64,000 nucleotides of DNA from Agromyces luteolus (GCF_009729855.1 NZ_WODA01000002.1:186001-250000); one strand, 5' to 3'. Positions 34,373-43,869 are shown, numbered from the stretch's first letter. Notes: generated by a model from the letters alone, not told the origin. Numbers and translations are program-made.

Positions 34373-36465
34373 CCCGGCTGCACCGGCCCGACCCGGTACG
34401 GCCGCATCATCTCGTTGTCCTCGTGCTCCACGATGTGGCAGTGCCAGACGAACTGGCCGGGGTTCGCGAACGTGGCGCGCACGCGCGTGACCTCGCCCGG
34501 GTAGGCGATGACGGTGTCCTTGAACCCGGTCTCCCAGGGCTCGGGCGGCCGCGGAGCGCCGACCGGCTGCACCGGCTGCGCCACCTCGCCGTCCACGTCG
34601 ATCTGCAGGGCCTGCCGGTCCACCACCTCGAACACGACCTCGTGCACGTGCATGGGGTGCGCGTCGCCGGTCGTGTTGACGAACTCCCAGACCTCGGTCG
34701 CCCCGACCGCGGGGTTCTCGGTGACGTCCTCCTCCCACATGCGCTCGATCCAGACGCCCGACTGGATGTCGCCGAGCAGCGCCTCGACCGGTCCCTCGAC
34801 CGGCTCGCCGCCCGCGTCGACGCCCTCGCCCATCTTCTCGATGAGCGCGAGCGGTCGGACCACCGTCTCGGCGGGGAGCGGCGTGATCGGCGGGAGGACG
34901 AGGTACTGGGGCGGGGTCGTCGGGTCGGCGGCCGCGGCCGGCCCGACCACGAACGCCATGACCTGGCCGGTCGAGTCCGGATCGGCCTCCGGGAAGTCGA
35001 GGCCCGGCACGCCACCGCCGAACGGCTCGTCGGGGCCGACGTTGCCCAGCACGTGGGTGCCGACGGGCACGTTCGTGAAGTCGACGATGACGTCGGCACG
35101 TTCGGCGAGGCCCAGCAGCATCCGGTTGCCGTGGTCGGCCGTGATGTTCACGGGAGCGGCGAGGAAGCCGCCCTCGTTGCCGATCTGCCACACCTCGACC
35201 CCGGGGATCGCGGTGAAGTCGAGGATCAGGAACCGGGACTGGCACCCGTTCAGCAGTCGCAGCCGGTAGCGGCGCTGCTGCACGTCGTGGAACGGCCAGG
35301 TGTTGCCGTTGACCATGATCATGTTGCCGAAGAACTCGGGCTGCCAGATCGGCGAGAACTCGCCGTCGGGGATGTAGGGGCCGACGACGCCGTCGAAGAA
35401 CTCGCGCGTGTCCGGGTAGAAGAGCGACCCGTCGACGTCGAACGAGCGATCCTGCACGACGATCGGGATCTCGAAGTAGGTCTTGTTCGGCGGGAACTTG
35501 TCGCCCTCGTTCGGCGCCGGCGAGGGCAGGACGGCCGTCGTCCCGCTTCGCGAATCGAGCACGGCCGCCTCGCCGTCCGGGCCGCCGCGGACGATGAAGA
35601 ACCCGGCCGGCCCCGCGTAGACGTTGAGCCGCGTCATGCCGAGGGTGTGGTCGTGGTACCAGAGCGTCGATTCGCGCTGGTCGTTCGGGTACTCGAAGAC
35701 GGCGTGCCCCGGGCCCCAGCTCACGCCGAACGCGGCGGCGGCCTTGAGGGCGAAGAACTCGTACCAGGTGCCGTGCGTCGCGTACCCGCCGGGGATGTCG
35801 TTCGCGTCGGGCAGGAACCACGCCTCGGCGTAGCCGTCGCTCTCGTCGCCGACGCCGACCGCGCCGTGCAGGTGCGTGACGAGCGGGACGGGTCCGGTGT
35901 AGGCGTCCGGCGTGTCGCCCGTGAACGTCGGGCGGCTGTCGCGACCGGCGATGCCGCCCGGCGGGTTCGCCCAGTGCAGCGTCGGGTCGACCGGCAGCAG
36001 GTGGGGCAGGGCGTTGCCGTCGCCGTCGACGAGGTCGTTGATCCACTTGACCTGGACCGGGCGGCCCCACTTCGACTCGATCGTGAGCGACGGCGCGTTG
36101 TGGACGAGCAGGCCCTTCTTGCTCGCCGACGTGATCGCGCCGTAGCCCCAGACGGTCGTCATCGGGAGCGGGGCCGGCAGGATCTGCTGGGCGAACTGCT
36201 GCACCGAGATCTCGTAGTAGTCGGCGGGCTTGCCGCCCTTGCGCTTGATCGTGCCGGCCCTCGGCATGACGGGCGGAACGAGCAGCGGGGTGACGAACTT
36301 CGTCACATCGCCCGGCGGGAGCGTGCCGCCGGGGATCTGCGCGAGCGCGACGCGTTCGCCGCCCGGCAGCATCAGGTAGAGCATGAATCCGGCGCCGGCC
36401 GCGCCTGCGGCGGCGATGAACGTGCGTCGGCTGATGGGTCGCCCCATGGGCGTCGCCTCTGACAT
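34351..36465 (-). CDS. Tat-exported multicopper oxidase
   Basis: 704-aa laccase/CotA/phenoxazinone-synthase-like oxidase acting outside the membrane, using O2 to oxidise phenols, metal ions or pigments. Twin arginine signal: ISRRTFIAAAGAAGAGF (residues 11-27). Copper ligands are complete: THLHG (H198, H200), WYHDHTLG (H271, H273), HPMHVHE near 620, and WHCHIVEHEDNEMM near the C-terminus, which holds the Cys-His bridge and the axial Met of the type 1 site. The chain ends in QPGQPGEPG. It overlaps the double hydrolase gene tail to tail. A DosR-like palindrome lies about 100 bases upstream. Confidence 0.94.
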   Translation of the reverse strand: MSEATPMGRPISRRTFIAAAGAAGAGFMLYLMLPGGERVALAQIPGGTLPPGDVTKFVTPLLVPPVMPRAGTIKRKGGKPADYYEISVQQFAQQILPAPLPMTTVWGYGAITSASKKGLLVHNAPSLTIESKWGRPVQVKWINDLVDGDGNALPHLLPVDPTLHWANPPGGIAGRDSRPTFTGDTPDAYTGPVPLVTHLHGAVGVGDESDGYAEAWFLPDANDIPGGYATHGTWYEFFALKAAAAFGVSWGPGHAVFEYPNDQRESTLWYHDHTLGMTRLNVYAGPAGFFIVRGGPDGEAAVLDSRSGTTAVLPSPAPNEGDKFPPNKTYFEIPIVVQDRSFDVDGSLFYPDTREFFDGVVGPYIPDGEFSPIWQPEFFGNMIMVNGNTWPFHDVQQRRYRLRLLNGCQSRFLILDFTAIPGVEVWQIGNEGGFLAAPVNITADHGNRMLLGLAERADVIVDFTNVPVGTHVLGNVGPDEPFGGGVPGLDFPEADPDSTGQVMAFVVGPAAAADPTTPPQYLVLPPITPLPAETVVRPLALIEKMGEGVDAGGEPVEGPVEALLGDIQSGVWIERMWEEDVTENPAVGATEVWEFVNTTGDAHPMHVHEVVFEVVDRQALQIDVDGEVAQPVQPVGAPRPPEPWETGFKDTVIAYPGEVTRVRATFANPGQFVWHCHIVEHEDNEMMRPYRVGPVQPGQPGEPG

Positions 36466-36564
36466 CCTGCTTCCCCTTGGTTTCGAGCCGGAGCGGGGGC
36501 GCAGGGCGGCGACGGCGGTGCGGTCGGGTCGTCACCAGTTCTATCGGCGTCGTCGGGCGCGAGA

Positions 36565-36580
36565 CGGGACTCAGGTCCCG
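36565..36580. promoter_or_regulatory. Palindrome resembling a DosR box upstream of the multicopper oxidase
   Basis: CGGGAC-TCAG-GTCCCG. Its inner GGGACTCAGGTCCC resembles the DosR/DevR consensus GGGACTWWAGTCCC with changes in the centre and one arm base. It lies 100 bases before the oxidase ATG and 163 before the YdeI-type gene. The rest of the 36466-36742 gap shows nothing else I can name. Confidence 0.35.
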
Positions 36581-36742
36581 CCGGCCGGCGTTCGCGCGCC
36601 CCCAGTTCCGGGGGCGTCGTGCTCGCGAGGGATGCCGCGTCCCGCGACACCGCCGAGGCATCCTCACGTCGTTCTCGGGGCGTTCTCCCAGCCGTCCCGG
36701 CGCCGTGTGGGCGACGCTCGGATCGGGAGGGAGCAGAGCGTC

Positions 36743-37243
36743 ATGGGCGAGCCTGAACCGGAGTGGGAGTTCGTCGGCGTGGTCGAGCCGCTCGCGTGGG
36801 GACGGAGCACCTACACGGTCATCCGGATCCCGCCGGAGCTGGCGGACGCGGCGCGCGAGGTGGGGACGCGGCGCATCGGCGGGACCATGGACGACGTGCG
36901 GGTGAACCTCGCGGTGACGCGGGCTCCCGTGATCGACGGTCCGTTCGTGTGGGCCGGGCGGTCGCTGCTGCGCCGCCTCGGGGTCGAGCCCGGGGTCGCG
37001 GTCTTCTGCCGGCTCCGGCCGGTCGATCCCGACGAGGTCGACACCCCGGCGGATGTCGCGGCCCGCCTCGACCGCGCCGGCGTCCGAGCACGCTGGGAGG
37101 GGCTCGATGCCGCGACGCGACGACGCCGGCTGTACTCGATCGACTCGGCGCGGACCGATGGCGCCCGCTCGCGTCGCATCGACGAACTCGTGGAGCTCCT
37201 CGGAGGCGGCGGGCGGACGGGACCGGACTCGGACGGCGCGTGA
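36743..37243 (+). CDS. DUF1905/YdeI-OmdA family protein
   Basis: 166 aa: an N-terminal DUF1905 barrel (FVGVVEPLAWGRSTYTVIRI, RRIGGTMDDVRVNLAVTRAP, FVWAGRSLLRRLG) and a short C-terminal YdeI-like helical part (LDAATRRRRLYSIDSAR, RIDELVELL). The family is linked to bacteriocin or peptide protection in some species, but here no such context exists. ATG 36743 follows GGGAGGGAG. Divergent from the multicopper oxidase, convergent with the RpiR gene at 12 bases. Confidence 0.83.
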   Translation: MGEPEPEWEFVGVVEPLAWGRSTYTVIRIPPELADAAREVGTRRIGGTMDDVRVNLAVTRAPVIDGPFVWAGRSLLRRLGVEPGVAVFCRLRPVDPDEVDTPADVAARLDRAGVRARWEGLDAATRRRRLYSIDSARTDGARSRRIDELVELLGGGGRTGPDSDGA

Positions 37244-37255
37244 CCGCGCGGCGCT

Positions 37256-38143
37256 TCAGTAGAGACCCAGCTCCCGGCCGGCCTCCTCGACCTCCCGCAT
37301 CCTGCTGGAGGCCGCTCCCCCGAGCCGCTCGGCGCACTCGGCGATGAGGGCCTCGACGATGGCGAGCACGGGCGTCATCGCGTCGAACGCGGCGGAGGGC
37401 GAGTCGGTCTCGCTCGGCAGGACCACGTCGGCCTCGCTCGCGATCGGCGAGAGCCAGGCATCCGTGAACAGGACGACCGAGGCCTTGCGGTCGCGAGCCG
37501 CCGCGGCGAGCCGTCGGGTCGGTTCCTCGTAGCGCCGGTAGTCGAAGAGCACGACCACGTCGCCGCGACGCAGCCCCGCGACCGCCTCGATCCGCCCGGC
37601 GTCGTGTTCGGGGAGGGCCGTGACGCCCGTGCGGAGCAGTTGCAGGTGCTGGGCGAGCAGGCGCGCGAGCAGCCCGCTGAACCGCCCGCCCGCGACGAGC
37701 ACGCGCGTGCGCGGCGTGCACAGGAGGTCGACCGCGCGATCGAACTCGTCGGCGACGAGCGCGTCGAACGTGCGGTCGAGCGTGCCACGCGTGATCGAGG
37801 CCGCCCGCCCGAGCCCGGACTCGGACCCGGCGCCCGCGTCGGAGCGATGCCGGTCGTAGAGGTCGATCGGGGACGCCGACCGCTCGTCGAGGTCGTCGCG
37901 CAGCGCCTGCTGGAAGTCGGGGAATCCGCGATAGCCGAGGCGATTCGCGAACCGGAGGACCGTGGGCCCGCTCACGCCGGCGCGGGCTGCGAGCTTCGCG
38001 ACCGTCTCGAAGCCCGCGGACGGGTACGACGACAGCAGCACGCGCGCGACCTTGCGCTCGGCGGGGCTGCAGTCGGCCATGCCGCGACGGATGGCCTCCG
38101 CCATCGGAACCGGTGCGTCGGCTGCCACGTCCACCTCCCTCAT
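37256..38143 (-). CDS. MurR/RpiR family transcriptional regulator
   Basis: 295 aa: N-terminal HTH_6 domain (CSPAERKVARVLLSSYP, AARAGVSGPTVLRFANRLGY, RGFPDFQQAL) and C-terminal SIS sugar-isomerase-like domain (VLVAGGRFSGLLARLLAQHL, RGDVVVLFDYRRYEEPTRRL). SIS domains bind phosphosugars, yet the operon is for amino acids and peptides, so the ligand may differ. ATG 38143 is chosen; GTG 38152 overlapping the M20 stop (GTGA) is equally possible. It is the last gene of the ABC-M20 operon and probably its repressor. Confidence 0.9.
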   Translation of the reverse strand: MREVDVAADAPVPMAEAIRRGMADCSPAERKVARVLLSSYPSAGFETVAKLAARAGVSGPTVLRFANRLGYRGFPDFQQALRDDLDERSASPIDLYDRHRSDAGAGSESGLGRAASITRGTLDRTFDALVADEFDRAVDLLCTPRTRVLVAGGRFSGLLARLLAQHLQLLRTGVTALPEHDAGRIEAVAGLRRGDVVVLFDYRRYEEPTRRLAAAARDRKASVVLFTDAWLSPIASEADVVLPSETDSPSAAFDAMTPVLAIVEALIAECAERLGGAASSRMREVEEAGRELGLY

Positions 38144-38148
38144 CGTGC

Positions 38149-39375
38149 TCACCGTATCGGCCCGCCCTCCGAGACCGCGACGACGAGTCCGGCGAGGAGG
38201 GCGATCCGCTCCGGCGCGCTCTCGAGGTCGAGCCACTCGTCGACGCCGTGGTCGCCGCCGCCGACCGGGCCGAGGCCGTCGAGCGTCGGCACGCCGAGCG
38301 CGGCAACGAAGTTCGCGTCGGAGGCGCCGCCGGTCGCCGCGACGTCGAAGTCCAGGCCGAGCCGGTCGCCCACGGCCCGAGCGAGGGCGGCGAGGGCGTC
38401 CGTCGCCCCGCGCTCGAGCGGCGGGCACACGTCGAGCCGTTCCACGTCGATGCGCGCGCCCTCGACGAACGGCCGGGCGGCGCGCGCCTCGATCGCGTCG
38501 AGCGTCGCGACGAGCTCGGCGAGGCCGACCGAACGGACCTCGAGGTGCAGTTCGGCGGCGTCGGGGACGATGTTCGCCCGCGTGCCCGACGCGACCCGCC
38601 CGACGTTCACCGTGAGTCCCGGGACGGATCCGGAGAGCGCCTGCAGGTCGAGCACGAGCCGCGCGGCCTCGACCGCGGCGTTCACGCCGCGCTCGGGCTC
38701 GACGCCGGAGTGCGCTGCACGACCGTGGACCGTCACGAGCACGTCGGCGACGCCCTTTCGCGCACCCACGAGGTCGCCGTTCTCGCGTGCGCACTCGAGG
38801 CAGAGCGCGGCATCCGCCCCGCCGACGAGCTCGGCGAGGATCTCGCGGCTCGCGGGCGAGCCGACCTCCTCGTCGGGAGTGAACACGATGACGAGTTCGC
38901 CGAAACCGGCGTACCCGGCCCGGTCGAGCACGCGGGCGGCGGCGAGCGCGGCGGCGACGCCCGCGCCGTCGTCGCAGACCCCGGGACCGTAGGCGCGGCC
39001 GCCGGCGATGCGGAACGGCCGCTCTCCCACGGTGCCCGCGGGGAAGACCGTGTCGAGGTGGGCGAAGAGGACCACGCGCGCCCTCCCCGTGCCGCTTCGG
39101 CGCCCGACGACGACGGGGCCGTATCGACTCCCGTCGCGCTCAGGGGTCGGGACGACCTCGACGCCGAAGCCGTCCCGCCGGAGCTCGCCGGCCGCCCAGT
39201 CGGCGACCCGCGCCACGCCCTCGGCGTCGTGCGAGCCCGAGTCGATCCCGACGATCCGCCCGAGGTCCGCACGGAAGCGCGCATCGAGCGCGACCGCGCC
39301 GTCGAACAGCTCGGCCGGGGTGGGCGGGAAGGCGACAGGGGGACGGGCAGTGGTCTCGGCGGTGCCGCGCGCCAC
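38149..39375 (-). CDS. M20 family metallopeptidase (carboxypeptidase G2-like)
   Basis: 408-aa dizinc peptidase of the ArgE/CPG2 group, cytoplasmic (no signal peptide). Zinc and catalytic motifs: LFAHLDTVFP, GVCDDGAGVAAA, FTPDEEVGSP with the general-base Glu, ECAREN, and GGGDHGVDEW near the end. The dimerisation lid contains GRAAHSGVEPERGVNA. It would cleave dipeptides or acylated amino acids delivered by the ABC transporter encoded upstream. GTG 39375 overlaps the ATPase stop by one base (TAGTG). Confidence 0.92.
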   Translation of the reverse strand: MARGTAETTARPPVAFPPTPAELFDGAVALDARFRADLGRIVGIDSGSHDAEGVARVADWAAGELRRDGFGVEVVPTPERDGSRYGPVVVGRRSGTGRARVVLFAHLDTVFPAGTVGERPFRIAGGRAYGPGVCDDGAGVAAALAAARVLDRAGYAGFGELVIVFTPDEEVGSPASREILAELVGGADAALCLECARENGDLVGARKGVADVLVTVHGRAAHSGVEPERGVNAAVEAARLVLDLQALSGSVPGLTVNVGRVASGTRANIVPDAAELHLEVRSVGLAELVATLDAIEARAARPFVEGARIDVERLDVCPPLERGATDALAALARAVGDRLGLDFDVAATGGASDANFVAALGVPTLDGLGPVGGGDHGVDEWLDLESAPERIALLAGLVVAVSEGGPIR

Positions 39376-40181
39376 TACAGCACCTTCGAGAGGAACGCGC
39401 GGGTGCGCTCCTCCCGGGGGTCGACCAGCACCTGGGCGGGATCGCCGGCCTCGACGACGACGCCGCCGTCCATGAAGACGGCCACGTCGCCGACCTCGCG
39501 GGCGAAGCCGATCTCGTGGGTGACGACGATCATCGTCATGCCCGACTCGGCGAGTCCGCGCATGACGTCGAGCACGTCGCCGACCAGTTCGGGGTCGAGC
39601 GCCGAGGTGGGCTCGTCGAAGAGCATGACCTCGGGTTCCATCGCGAGGGCTCGCGCGATCGCGACGCGCTGCTGCTGCCCGCCGGAGAGCTGCGCCGGGT
39701 AGGTCCCGGCCTTGTCGGCGAGCCCGACCTGGTCGAGCAGGCGCATGGCGTGCGCCCTGGCATCCGCCTTCGAACGCCGGGCGACCTGCACGGGCGCCTC
39801 GATCACGTTCTCGAGGGCCGTCATGTGCGGGAAGAGGTTGAAGCGCTGGAAGACCATGCCGACCCTGCGACGCTGCGCGGCGACTTCCTTCTCGCGGAGC
39901 TCGTAGAGCTTGCCGTTCCGCTCGCGGTAGCCGACGGTCTCGCCGGCGACCCGGATCATGCCGGCGTCGATCTGCTCGAGGTGGTTGATGCAGCGGAGGA
40001 AGGTGGACTTGCCCGAGCCCGAGGGGCCGAGGAGGCACACGACCTGGCCGCGCTCGACCGACATCGTGATGCCCTTCAGCACCTCGAGGCTGCCGAATCG
40101 CTTGTGCACCTCGACGGCCTCGACCATGGGGCGTTCGACGACGGATGCCGCGGGCGCGGCCTGCGGGATCGTGGCGGTCAT
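39375..40181 (-). CDS. Polar amino acid ABC transporter ATP-binding protein (GlnQ-like)
   Basis: 268-aa ATPase. Walker [19 protein letters not shown] is typical of the polar-amino-acid importers, Q-loop [16 protein letters not shown], signature [15 protein letters not shown], Walker [15 protein letters not shown], and H-loop [11 protein letters not shown]. An N-terminal stretch of 19 residues precedes [15 protein letters not shown] 40181 overlaps the permease stop by four bases. The predicted substrate class is polar or charged amino acids. Confidence 0.95.
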   Translation of the reverse strand: MTATIPQAAPAASVVERPMVEAVEVHKRFGSLEVLKGITMSVERGQVVCLLGPSGSGKSTFLRCINHLEQIDAGMIRVAGETVGYRERNGKLYELREKEVAAQRRRVGMVFQRFNLFPHMTALENVIEAPVQVARRSKADARAHAMRLLDQVGLADKAGTYPAQLSGGQQQRVAIARALAMEPEVMLFDEPTSALDPELVGDVLDVMRGLAESGMTMIVVTHEIGFAREVGDVAVFMDGGVVVEAGDPAQVLVDPREERTRAFLSKVL

Positions 40182-41179
40182 GACACCGCTCCCTTCTTCG
40201 ACGCGCGAGCGGAGCGCGCCTCGCGGGTCGGCAGCGCGATGCTCTGCGTGATCGTGGCGACCCGCGAGCCGAGCGTGGGGCGCGGGCCGGTGAATCCGCG
40301 GCCGTAGCGGCGCTCGAGCCACATCTGCGGGATGGAGAGGATGGAGGTGAGCGCGAGGTACCAGATCGCCGCGACGATGAGCAGCGGGATGATCTTGTAG
40401 TTCTGCGTGTAGGCCTCGCGGATGTTCGACATGAGGTCGTCGCCGGCGACGATCGCGACGAGCGAGGTGCTCTTCAGCATCGTGATGGTCTCGTTGCCCA
40501 TCGGCGGGATGATGACGCGCATCGCCTGCGGCAGCACGATGCGACGGAGCGTCTTCGTCGGCGACATCCCGAGCGAGTGCGCGGCCTCGGTCTGGCCGTG
40601 GTCGACCGACTGGATGCCCGCACGCACGATCTCGGCGGCGTAGGCCATCTCGTTCAGGCCGAGGGCGAGCAGCGCGGCGACGGTCGCGGGGATGAGGTCG
40701 CTCGTCGTGAACGACCAGAACTCGATCGACGTGAACGGCACGCCGATCACGATCTTCGGGATGAACGCCCCGATGAAGCCCCAGAAGATGAGCTGGAGCA
40801 GCAGCGGCGTGCCGCGGAAGATCCAGATGAAGAGCCACGCGGCGACCGAGAGGACCGGGTTGGCCGAGAGCCGCATGACGGCGACGACGATGCCGCCGAG
40901 CACGCCCATGACCATCGAGGCGACCGTGAGCCAGATGGTGATGAGCACGCCGTTGATGGTGAGCGGCTTGAAGAGGTACTCCGCGACCGTGGGGAGGTCG
41001 AGGTTCGGGTTCTGCAGGATCGAGGCGGTGGCGCCGATGCCGAGGACGAGGACGAGGACGGCGGCGATCCAGCGGCCCGGGTGGCGGACCGGGACGGCCT
41101 CGATCGGGCCCGGGCGGGCGCCCGAGGGGCCGGAGGGCCTCTCGGGCGCCGCCGTGGATGACGGCTGCGTTGCGGTCAT
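40178..41179 (-). CDS. Polar amino acid ABC transporter permease
   Basis: 333-aa HisM/GlnP-family permease with an N-terminal extension. After the first helix near 37-52 it has [21 protein letters not shown], then [16 protein letters not shown] and the coupling EAA loop [21 protein letters not shown] single permease gene indicates a homodimeric channel. The linker before and after is charged. The ATG is followed by an Ala/Pro/Ser-rich tail of about 20 residues. The operon order is binding protein, permease, ATPase. Confidence 0.94.
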   Translation of the reverse strand: MTATQPSSTAAPERPSGPSGARPGPIEAVPVRHPGRWIAAVLVLVLGIGATASILQNPNLDLPTVAEYLFKPLTINGVLITIWLTVASMVMGVLGGIVVAVMRLSANPVLSVAAWLFIWIFRGTPLLLQLIFWGFIGAFIPKIVIGVPFTSIEFWSFTTSDLIPATVAALLALGLNEMAYAAEIVRAGIQSVDHGQTEAAHSLGMSPTKTLRRIVLPQAMRVIIPPMGNETITMLKSTSLVAIVAGDDLMSNIREAYTQNYKIIPLLIVAAIWYLALTSILSIPQMWLERRYGRGFTGPRPTLGSRVATITQSIALPTREARSARASKKGAVS

Positions 41180-41221
41180 GGGTTGGTGCTTCCTGTTCGG
41201 TACGAGCCCGAGGGGCTGCTG

Positions 41222-42187
41222 CTACTTGGCGTCGGCCGCGCCGTTGATCGTGGCCTCGTCGATGCCGATGCCGGTGACGCCGTACTGGTCGAGGATCGCC
41301 TCGTAGGTGCCGTCGTCGATCAGCGACTGCAGGGCGGCCTGGATGGCCTCGGCGAGCTCCTGGTTCTCCTTCAGCACGCCGATGCCGTTGAGGGTCGCGT
41401 CGTAGCCGTTCGGGGCCTCGGGGTCCTCGACGACCTCGAAGGTGCCGCCGTCGTTGGTGGTCTTCGCGACGTATCCGGCGCTCGGCTTGGTGAGCAGCGA
41501 CGCGACGGCCTTGCCGCTCGTGATGGCCAGCTGCGCGTCGGCGTCGGAGGGGAACTCGCTGAGCGCGATCGGGTCGAGGCCCTCGGCCTCGCACTCGCCC
41601 TGCCAGACGTCGTTGACGAGGTCGACCTGGCTGGTCGCGCCCTGGACCGCGACGTTCTTGCCGCAGAGGTCGAGGTAGCCCTCGATCCCCTCCGGGTTGC
41701 CCGCGGTGGTGAGGATGCCGGTGCCGGACGCCGAGTAGTCGACGAACGTGAGCACCTCCATGCGCTCGACGCTCGAGGTCATCGCCGTGATCGTGACGTC
41801 GAAGTTGCCGGCCTGAAGTGCCGGGATGATGCCGTCGAACGCCTGCTGCTCGAACGCGAAGTCGATGCCGAGCTTCGCGCCGATGGCGTGGCCGAGGTCG
41901 ACGTCGACGCCGGTGAGCTCGTCGGAGCCCTCCTCCTTGAACATCTCGAACGGCGCGTAGGGCGCATCGGTGGCGACCTTGACCGCGCCGGCCTCGGCGA
42001 TCTCGGCGGGGAGCAGGTCGGCGGCGGCCTGGTCGACGGCGATCTCGACGCCGGCGATCTCGACGCCCTCGGCGGAGGAGTCGGCCTCGGAGGCGGTGCC
42101 GGCGGAGCTGCAGCCGGCGAGGAGGAGTGCGCCGGTGAGGCCGAGGGCGGCGAACGTGGTGCGGGTGAGGGTGGCTGACTGGGTCAT
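41222..42187 (-). CDS. Amino acid-binding lipoprotein of the ABC transporter
   Basis: 321-aa extracytoplasmic binding lipoprotein (SBP family 3). The signal peptide ends LLLAGC (Cys about 26); an acidic linker follows; then [51 protein letters not shown] and [13 protein letters not shown], the usual family-3 ligand lobe. A Cys pair in [12 protein letters not shown] and WQGECEAEG may form a disulfide. ATG 42187 has GAAGGACC upstream. It is divergent from the cyanophycinase-like gene over 230 bases. Confidence 0.95.
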   Translation of the reverse strand: MTQSATLTRTTFAALGLTGALLLAGCSSAGTASEADSSAEGVEIAGVEIAVDQAAADLLPAEIAEAGAVKVATDAPYAPFEMFKEEGSDELTGVDVDLGHAIGAKLGIDFAFEQQAFDGIIPALQAGNFDVTITAMTSSVERMEVLTFVDYSASGTGILTTAGNPEGIEGYLDLCGKNVAVQGATSQVDLVNDVWQGECEAEGLDPIALSEFPSDADAQLAITSGKAVASLLTKPSAGYVAKTTNDGGTFEVVEDPEAPNGYDATLNGIGVLKENQELAEAIQAALQSLIDDGTYEAILDQYGVTGIGIDEATINGAADAK

Positions 42188-42235
42188 GTGGGGTCCTTCG
42201 TCGGATCACTGCGGTGGGATCGGTGCAGGATCGAG

Positions 42236-42263
42236 TATGTAACAGGTGTTCCGAATTTGCCAG
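42236..42263 (-). promoter_or_regulatory. Probable promoter of the amino acid ABC operon
   Basis: On the minus strand CTGGCA (42263-42258) and TACATA (42241-42236) are separated by 16 bases, with the expected RNA start about 40 bases before ATG 42187. The surrounding gap (42188-42417) is AT-richer than anything near it and holds A/T runs (GAAAAAGTTCTGGCAAATTC on the minus strand) where an RpiR protein could bind. Confidence 0.5.
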
Positions 42264-42417
42264 AACTTTTTCAATCTGTAATAGATCGGCCGCGATCCGC
42301 CCAGTCGCGGCGTCATCTTCGCACGATTGTCCGTGAGCCCTTCCCTCTCGCCGTATCGTCCGTTAGCCTCTCGCTCACAAGTGACCATCCTGTAACGCAC
42401 ATTCCAAGGAGGCAATC

Positions 42418-43731
42418 GTGCGGACACTCCCCGCTGCACTCTCGACCTGCACCGCAGCCGCGCTCATCCTCGCCGCCGTTCCAGCGACGGCGGCGAGCGC
42501 CGCGCCATCCGTTGCGGCACCACGCGCACCGCACGCCGTGCTCATCGGCGGCAACCTCGACGAGAACGCGGAGATCCTGCGATCCATCGTCGACCTCGCA
42601 GACCCCGACGGCGCCGGCCCCGCGAAGGCCCGGATCGCGATCGTGACCGCGGCCGCGCGCACGGCACGCACGCCCGAGCAGGCGGCCGACTCGTCGCTCA
42701 ACAACGCCGCGGCGAACGGCCTGTACTACTCCGACCTGTTCCAGCAGTACGGTGCCGAGACGTACGCGGTGCCGGTCGACACCGCGATCGACTACCCGGG
42801 CGACGAGTACCGGCCGGACCGCGCCGACGACCCCGCCGTCGTCGCGGAGCTCGCGGATGCCACGGGCGTGTTCTTCGGGGGCGGCGACCAGATGCGCTAC
42901 GTCCGGACCCTCCAGGACTGCGAGCCCGCCCCGCTCGAGGCGTTCACCTCGTGCACCGACACCCCGGTCCTCACCGCGCTCCGCGCGGCCGCCGATCGCG
43001 GCGTCGTCGCGGGCGTGAGCGCCGGCCTCGCCATCCAGCAGGGCGCCGACATGGTGACCGGCGGCGAGTCGTACGAGGCCTGGCGCGACGGCGCGACGGC
43101 CGGCTACCTCGACGACCCGACCGAGCTCGGCTACCTGCCCTCGGGCGGCTTCGGTTTCGTCGAGGGCGTGCAGATCGACAGCCACTTCACCACTTGGGGC
43201 CGCCAGGGTCGCGCCGTGAAGCTCGGCCTCGAGACCGGGCACGACCTCGTGCTCGGCGTCGACGAGACGACGGCCGTCGTGCTGGACCGCACGACCGGCG
43301 TCGGCCGCGTGATCGGCGAGCACGGCGCGTCGCTGCTCGACCTGAAGGGCGCCCGCGAGGCCGACGGCGGCGTGACCGGCGTGCGCTGGAGCTACGCCAC
43401 CGCCGGCGACAAGGTGAACCTCAAGCGCGGCCTCGCACTCGCGGCCGACGGTTCTTCGAACGTGAAGCCGTCCGGCGGTCCGGTGGCCGAGCGCGACGAC
43501 GTCTGGGACTCGCTCGAGGGTGAGGGCGGGGTCTACTCGTTGCGCGACCTGGCGCGCGAGACGGTCGCCTCCGCGTCGCGCACCGGAAGCGGGACGAGCT
43601 TCGAGGAGTCCCCGCAGTTCCGCACCACGCTGGCGCGCGAGCCGGGCACCCGCGCCTGGACCACTCCGGCCGGCACCGTCTCGTTCGCACGCCTCGACCT
43701 GCGCATCGAGGTGGTCGCGCCGGCGAGCTGA
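42418..43731 (+). CDS. Secreted cyanophycinase-like peptidase (family S51)
   Basis: 437 aa with a Sec signal (LSTCTAAALILAAVPATAAS, cleavage near AASAAP). The S51 fold shows HAVLIGGNLDEN, ATGVFFGGGDQMRYVRTLQ and VVAGVSAGLAIQQGADMVTG with the nucleophile Ser, then VQIDSHFTTWGRQGRAVKLG. These match cyanophycinase and related beta-aspartyl peptidases. The C-terminal 110 residues (after VNLKRGLALAADG) are extra. Secretion means it attacks extracellular polymer or peptide. The start is GTG 42418 with AAGGAGG upstream. Divergent from the amino acid ABC/M20 operon, which could take up and split its products. Confidence 0.88.
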   Translation: MRTLPAALSTCTAAALILAAVPATAASAAPSVAAPRAPHAVLIGGNLDENAEILRSIVDLADPDGAGPAKARIAIVTAAARTARTPEQAADSSLNNAAANGLYYSDLFQQYGAETYAVPVDTAIDYPGDEYRPDRADDPAVVAELADATGVFFGGGDQMRYVRTLQDCEPAPLEAFTSCTDTPVLTALRAAADRGVVAGVSAGLAIQQGADMVTGGESYEAWRDGATAGYLDDPTELGYLPSGGFGFVEGVQIDSHFTTWGRQGRAVKLGLETGHDLVLGVDETTAVVLDRTTGVGRVIGEHGASLLDLKGAREADGGVTGVRWSYATAGDKVNLKRGLALAADGSSNVKPSGGPVAERDDVWDSLEGEGGVYSLRDLARETVASASRTGSGTSFEESPQFRTTLAREPGTRAWTTPAGTVSFARLDLRIEVVAPAS

Positions 43732-43746
43732 GCCTCGGCGAGGCCG

Positions 43747-43783
43747 CGGGCGGCGGATGGCACGGCGTGCCGTCCGCCGCCCG
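43747..43783 (+). terminator. Strong terminator after the cyanophycinase-like gene
   Basis: CGGGCGGCGGA pairs with TCCGCCGCCCG, continued inward by TGGCAC/GTGCCG, giving about 17 pairs around a three-base loop, 16 bases after the stop codon. No T-run follows. Confidence 0.75.
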
Positions 43784-43813
43784 TCGCCGTTCCGGGCGGT
43801 TTCCCAGTTCGAT

Positions 43814-43856
43814 CAGTCACTGTTGCAGTCACTGCATTCAAACCTGCAATCAGTGA
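43814..43856. promoter_or_regulatory. Repeated operator-like region before the MacB-type exporter
   Basis: CAGTCACTG occurs twice in direct orientation (43814-43822, 43826-43834). TCACTGTTGCA (43817-43827) is inverted as TGCAATCAGTGA (43845-43856) with one bulged base. TTGCAG (43823-43828) fits a -35 element. The cotranscribed TetR protein at 45897 is the likely binder. Confidence 0.5.
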
Positions 43857-43869
43857 AAGGGACTCCGTG

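Noticed and set aside
39375-42209. A 944-codon minus-strand frame spanning three transporter genes
   Set aside because: Binding protein and permease lie in other frames with clear motifs; only the last 268 codons (ATPase) are real.
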